DNA of 60,000 bases from Takakia lepidozioides (Eukaryota > Streptophyta > Takakiopsida > Takakiales > Takakiaceae). The notes under the pieces were generated by a model. It saw only the letters and a program-made list of their open reading frames with translations. It did not search any database and had not been told where the DNA came from. The stretch's first letter is position 1, and each line of letters starts with the position of its first letter. This document shows positions 56,608 to 60,000 of the stretch, in pieces. The DNA lies in the NCBI GenBank assembly GCA_030704615.1, contig CM060734.1, positions 55,818,042 to 55,878,041 on the forward strand, read 5' to 3'. Both the position numbers and the translations under genes were made by a program.

Positions 56608-57380
56608 CCCTCTCTGGCAGCACAAGAATGCAGCAACGCAGTCTAAACCCTCCTTCCCTGGCAATCCCTCACAGACAGCTCTGCCTCCATCGCCTCTGTG
56701 TTCTCAACGGACCCGTGTAGGGCTCTTCTTATCGGTTCTTCCTCCTCCACCCGCGCAATGACCGGCGCCAACCCGTGCCCACCGACACGTCTCGTTGCTG
56801 GTCACCGTCACGTGGCCGGTCACCGTGTGACGTGTTCGGTGGTGTACCAGGTCTGCCAAATGGCACTTTGTTGGAACTTCCGTTACAGATAATTGTCCCG
56901 TTAGGTTAAAGGATGCCTTATTTCAAATTGGAGAACATCAAATCGTCCCCACCCCCTTTCAAGAGTGACACAGATTGGAGTGACACCAGAGACACTGGAG
57001 TGACATGGGATGAGGTAACAGCACCGGAGTGACATGGGATGTTGGAGTGACACTGGAACGCCATTGGACACCGAATGGGAGGGAATATCACTCCAATTAG
57101 CGTCACAAAATTTAACTGAGTAACAGTGGAAGAGACATGTGCCTCTTCATATTGAAATTTTTCTTTCTTTCTTTCTACCAATGTTGCAAAACTCTGCCAT
57201 GCGAGTCATATAGGGGGAAGGCGCCCCCACACACATTGACAGTTTTCATTCATTTAGTAGTTCATAAAAAATCAAAGTATATCAATGGGGTGTACTATAA
57301 CAGACCCATTCCTTTTTGGTGGTGGTATAGAAGTTCCACTGACCGAATAGTAGTTCTACTATCGAGTTAACATTGAGATT
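56608..57380. other. Intergenic region, synaptotagmin promoter side
   Basis: Holds the synaptotagmin 5' UTR and promoter and the 3' flank of the dehydrogenase. Near 56965-57065 GGAGTGACA-type words recur five times in about 100 bp (TGGAGTGACACCAGAGACAC and relatives). No gene seen. Confidence 0.55.
56965..57065. repeat. GGAGTGACA short tandem repeats
   Basis: GGAGTGACA occurs at about 56977, 56997, 57026 and 57053, with a related GAGTGACACAG at 56962, spaced 15-30 bases. It sits upstream of the synaptotagmin start and might be a simple repeat or clustered factor sites. Confidence 0.6.
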
Positions 57381-60000
57381 CTAATTGACAAATTCGAGTG
57401 ATGACATTGGTTGTCCAGTTGAAAGCTGCATGGCACTTTCAGCAATCACCTGCAAAGAAGATAGTAAATGCTCAAATGCAAAATGACGAGTAAAATGCCA
57501 TGCTCTTACTAGCCTCCCTTCCATGCTTCCATTCTCATAAATAATGTGCCCCTGGCTTCTGTTTCATGTTTTAAGTGAATTGAGAATGAAGCAAAAGATA
57601 ATGGTGTGTGGTACTTGCGCCTGACTGGAAGACAACTTGAACATGTCACAAACAATCTTAGTCGATGTGTGTGGACTTGAAAGACAAAATTCACCACACT
57701 ACATGTCAAGGCAAACAAGCACAATTTTGGACAACTACTAAAAGTGGCAAGAGTGGGAGACAGTGAGGTGCATACACACACCTTTGCCATTCTTCTGTAA
57801 GAAAGCTCTGTCACACCGGCAACGTGGGGTGTGATCAAGACATTTGGATACTGCAGGATGGGGTCTGACGGATCAAATGGTTCTGACCATGTCACATCCA
57901 AAGCCAGCCCACCCAGTTGCCCAGACACCAGTGCTGCCCTCACAGCATGGTAGTCTAGCAGCCCTCCGCGTGCCACATTCACCAGTCTTGCCCCCTACCC
58001 TTCCAAGCCATTTGAACATTAAACATGTTGAAAGAGTCAGACTCCGCAAGAGTGTGTAGGACTTGCTCTAGGACGACGCCCCATGCAGCTCACTATCTCA
58101 CCCAATGCAACCATGCTGTGTCACAGTAAGCACTGTCTGCAACAATGTCAAGCATAGGCAAGCTAAATTGTGCACTTATACTACCGTAGGAAGAGGGTTT
58201 GTTAGGGCCCTGCACTATGAATTGTGTTATCCAGTCCATCCAAGAATATGGCATGAGATCCTTTCTGTCAAGGTGTTTGCATACACAACTAAACATTATG
58301 GCATGTAATTTTGCCACAAAAGAACATCACATTCTTCGCGATAAAGGCATGAAACCAGTCTCTTCATCAGATGTGGACCTGACAAGGACAATTTGACAAC
58401 CACAGACCATGTCAGATGGAAGCCACAAGAGGAGGAACTTTCACCTTTTTCATGGATGTAAGGAAGGTCTCATTCACCATGCCTGCCTGCAGATGGACAT
58501 CAAAGGCAGCAAGCTCAGCGCAAGCCCAAACAATCAGTTGCTGTCAGTGTCCACACCTCAAGAGCAATCTCACCTCTCCCCTGTACATAACTGTCTAATG
58601 ATGACATTTTGCTTTGGTGCTTTGCCATATTAGTACTAGCAAGCTCGATCTTCCTGCCTCTGCTTCCTCTCAACAGCGAATTTACCCTTGTTAGAGAGAG
58701 AACAAAACAGCAACATTCCTAATCAAGTAGTTTGGTCTAATCTCAGAGTCAGCTGGAGCGCAAGGAAAGCCATGGATAACAAGTACGCAAAGTCACCGTG
58801 GCAGGGTTGAGCACGCAGCAGGTCATAACAATGTCGGCACGACTTGCAAAGTCGAGGAGCAGCTCTGTGCCACCCTTTTCCTCAATCAGGTCATCTTCAT
58901 CATGACTTGGTGCAGATGTATATGAATTTGAACCTGCAGTTAGGCACATAGTGTTGATCAAGAAATTCCAGCTGAAGCCACTTCTTATTGGAAACAAGGA
59001 GTATGGTGCATACATCAATACCTTCTAGACCAGCATTGCATGAGTTGTACTGCTTGTTCCAAGAGGGTGTAATAGCAAGAAGCCGAACTCCAAACACTTT
59101 CAGTCGTAACGCCAGCTCTTTGCCTATACCGCCATACCCAATGATCAACACCTGCTCACGGCCAGTGGTAGATCAGAAACATTATAGGTGGCCAGTGAAC
59201 TGTAACATAAACTGATTGATAGTTCAATGCTCACAGTGGATATAATACAACCTTGAGGACACAGTCCCCATAGGATGCTAACCCTGCCAAAAGCTGGTCA
59301 GCGGGATTTAATCCACCTGGCCATGATACCAACCTTGCAGAGAGAAAACAAAGGAACTTTAACATTCAGAAATTTACAGAGAGACACACAGAGAGACAAC
59401 AATGTCCCCTTAATCCCCCACATTGTCCTGCTTGCCACAACCCAATACTTAGAAACAACATTTTTTGGGTTAAAAACTGAATAGATGCCTCATGGAGGGC
59501 TCAATTGACAAGGAGGCTGATGTCAAGTTTGAGGGGAATTGAGTGGACCATGAGCTGAGGATGAAAAGAGGTGGCAGGGGAAGCTATGGCACCGTTTTCC
59601 CATACAATGTTTCCCCTGTGGGTTCACCCAATCGCCTCTCTGAGATAGCCTGTGCCATGCCTTTCTGCATTTACACCAGACAAAACGTCCATTAGTATAC
59701 ATTCTGACAAAGCCCAGTCCAACATGCTCCGGTATACTCAAGAATTCAAATTCATCGGCAACTGTCACTCTGCTGCTCATTCTAGAAATCCAACCTCCAC
59801 TCAGAAGCCACTTGAAAGGTGCAGACATGAGTATTGTGAACTAACATAAACACGTTCGGTTGATGCCTCAAAACAAATGACGACTCAGGCTTCAAAAACC
59901 AGACAGCAGACTCCTCACAACTTACCTGAGCTTCATCTCACCTGATCACGAAGGAGCCCAAGAAGAAGATAGATGGCATGCTCAGCGCACGAAAGGGCAT
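57381..60000 (-). CDS. D-isomer-specific 2-hydroxyacid dehydrogenase, 5' end outside window
   Basis: Seven exons on the minus strand join in frame: 60000-59942 (partial), 59664-59593, 59151-59022, 58933-58797, 58486-58445, 57994-57782 and 57449-57381, about 239 residues. The order of motifs is that of the family: ALSCAEHAIYLLLGLLRDQ, LGEPTGETLYGKT, the NAD(P) fingerprint VLIIGYGGIGKELALRL, ADIVMTCC, the catalytic Arg in VNVARGGLLD, the catalytic Glu in VTWSEPFDPSDP, and the catalytic His in ITPHVAGVTE. The stop follows SSLEFVN. Such enzymes reduce 2-keto acids to D-2-hydroxy acids with NAD(P)H. The closest plant type I recall is the family of Arabidopsis At1g72190; the substrate is unknown. 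The residues after SWNK (NSYTSAPSHDEDD) are a longer loop than usual. The N-terminal catalytic half lies beyond position 60000. Confidence 0.92.

Noticed and set aside
59252-59283. Possible 32-base dehydrogenase exon (LASYGDCVLK) with AG and GT borders
   Set aside because: It would break the frame. Skipping it joins LYGKT directly to VLIIGYGGIG in phase 0, which is the normal family sequence.

Overview
The window is nuclear DNA of a land plant. Two lines of evidence support this. Its genes are split by short GT-AG introns: a plant-type synaptotagmin, an LPR1-like multicopper oxidase and a plant D-2-hydroxyacid dehydrogenase. The rest is plant-type repeat DNA: Ty3/gypsy chromovirus, Ty1/copia, CACTA (En/Spm), PIF/Harbinger-like elements and PPR gene fragments. 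The species cannot be fixed from the sequence. The repeat density and divergent copies would fit a non-seed plant, but that is a guess. No rRNA gene, intact tRNA gene or CRISPR array was seen.

Layout. 1-7.4 kb: intergenic DNA with one tRNA-derived relic and no recognisable gene. 7.6-8.6 kb: a PIF/Harbinger-like non-autonomous element. 9.1-13.6 kb: an intact three-exon multicopper oxidase gene (minus strand) in a block that recurs at 45.1-49.7 kb. 14.9-16.7 kb: a satellite of about 115-120 bp units. 17.3-19.2 kb: a second copy of the 8-9 kb repeat, split by an internally deleted chromodomain LTR element. 19.3-22.6 kb: a copia gag relic abutting a 2.7 kb element with CACTA-like termini, about 165 bp terminal inverted repeats, ten hairpin repeats and a captured BED-finger fragment. 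22.5-29.4 kb: a charged hypothetical protein, long homopurine/homopyrimidine tracts, palindromic TCATCC/GGATGA motifs and a diverged internal duplication. 29.9-31.7 kb: a two-exon gene with a Cys/His N-terminus, a Pro/Ser-rich repeat linker and a broken SET-like C-terminus. 32.2-34.3 kb: a broken chromovirus pol (minus strand) cut by an LTR. 34.3-42.8 kb: two copies of a 0.72 kb LTR enclosing a gag start fused to PPR sequence and a CACTA element with a decayed transposase. 43.5-45.1 kb: PPR pseudogene pieces and a copia 3' end whose LTR stops exactly where the second oxidase block begins. 45.1-49.7 kb: oxidase copy 2, which carries a frameshift. 50.8-56.6 kb: a complete 13-exon synaptotagmin (546 codons). 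57.4-60.0 kb: the 3' part of a D-2-hydroxyacid dehydrogenase gene.

The host genes are all on the minus strand and have unrelated functions: iron/copper oxidation in the secretory pathway, ER-plasma membrane tethering, and 2-keto/2-hydroxy acid reduction. They are not a pathway. The main architectural event is duplication of the oxidase locus about 36 kb apart, with nested transposons filling the space between. Exon boundaries below were placed by reading splice consensus and frame by eye; they were not aligned by software.
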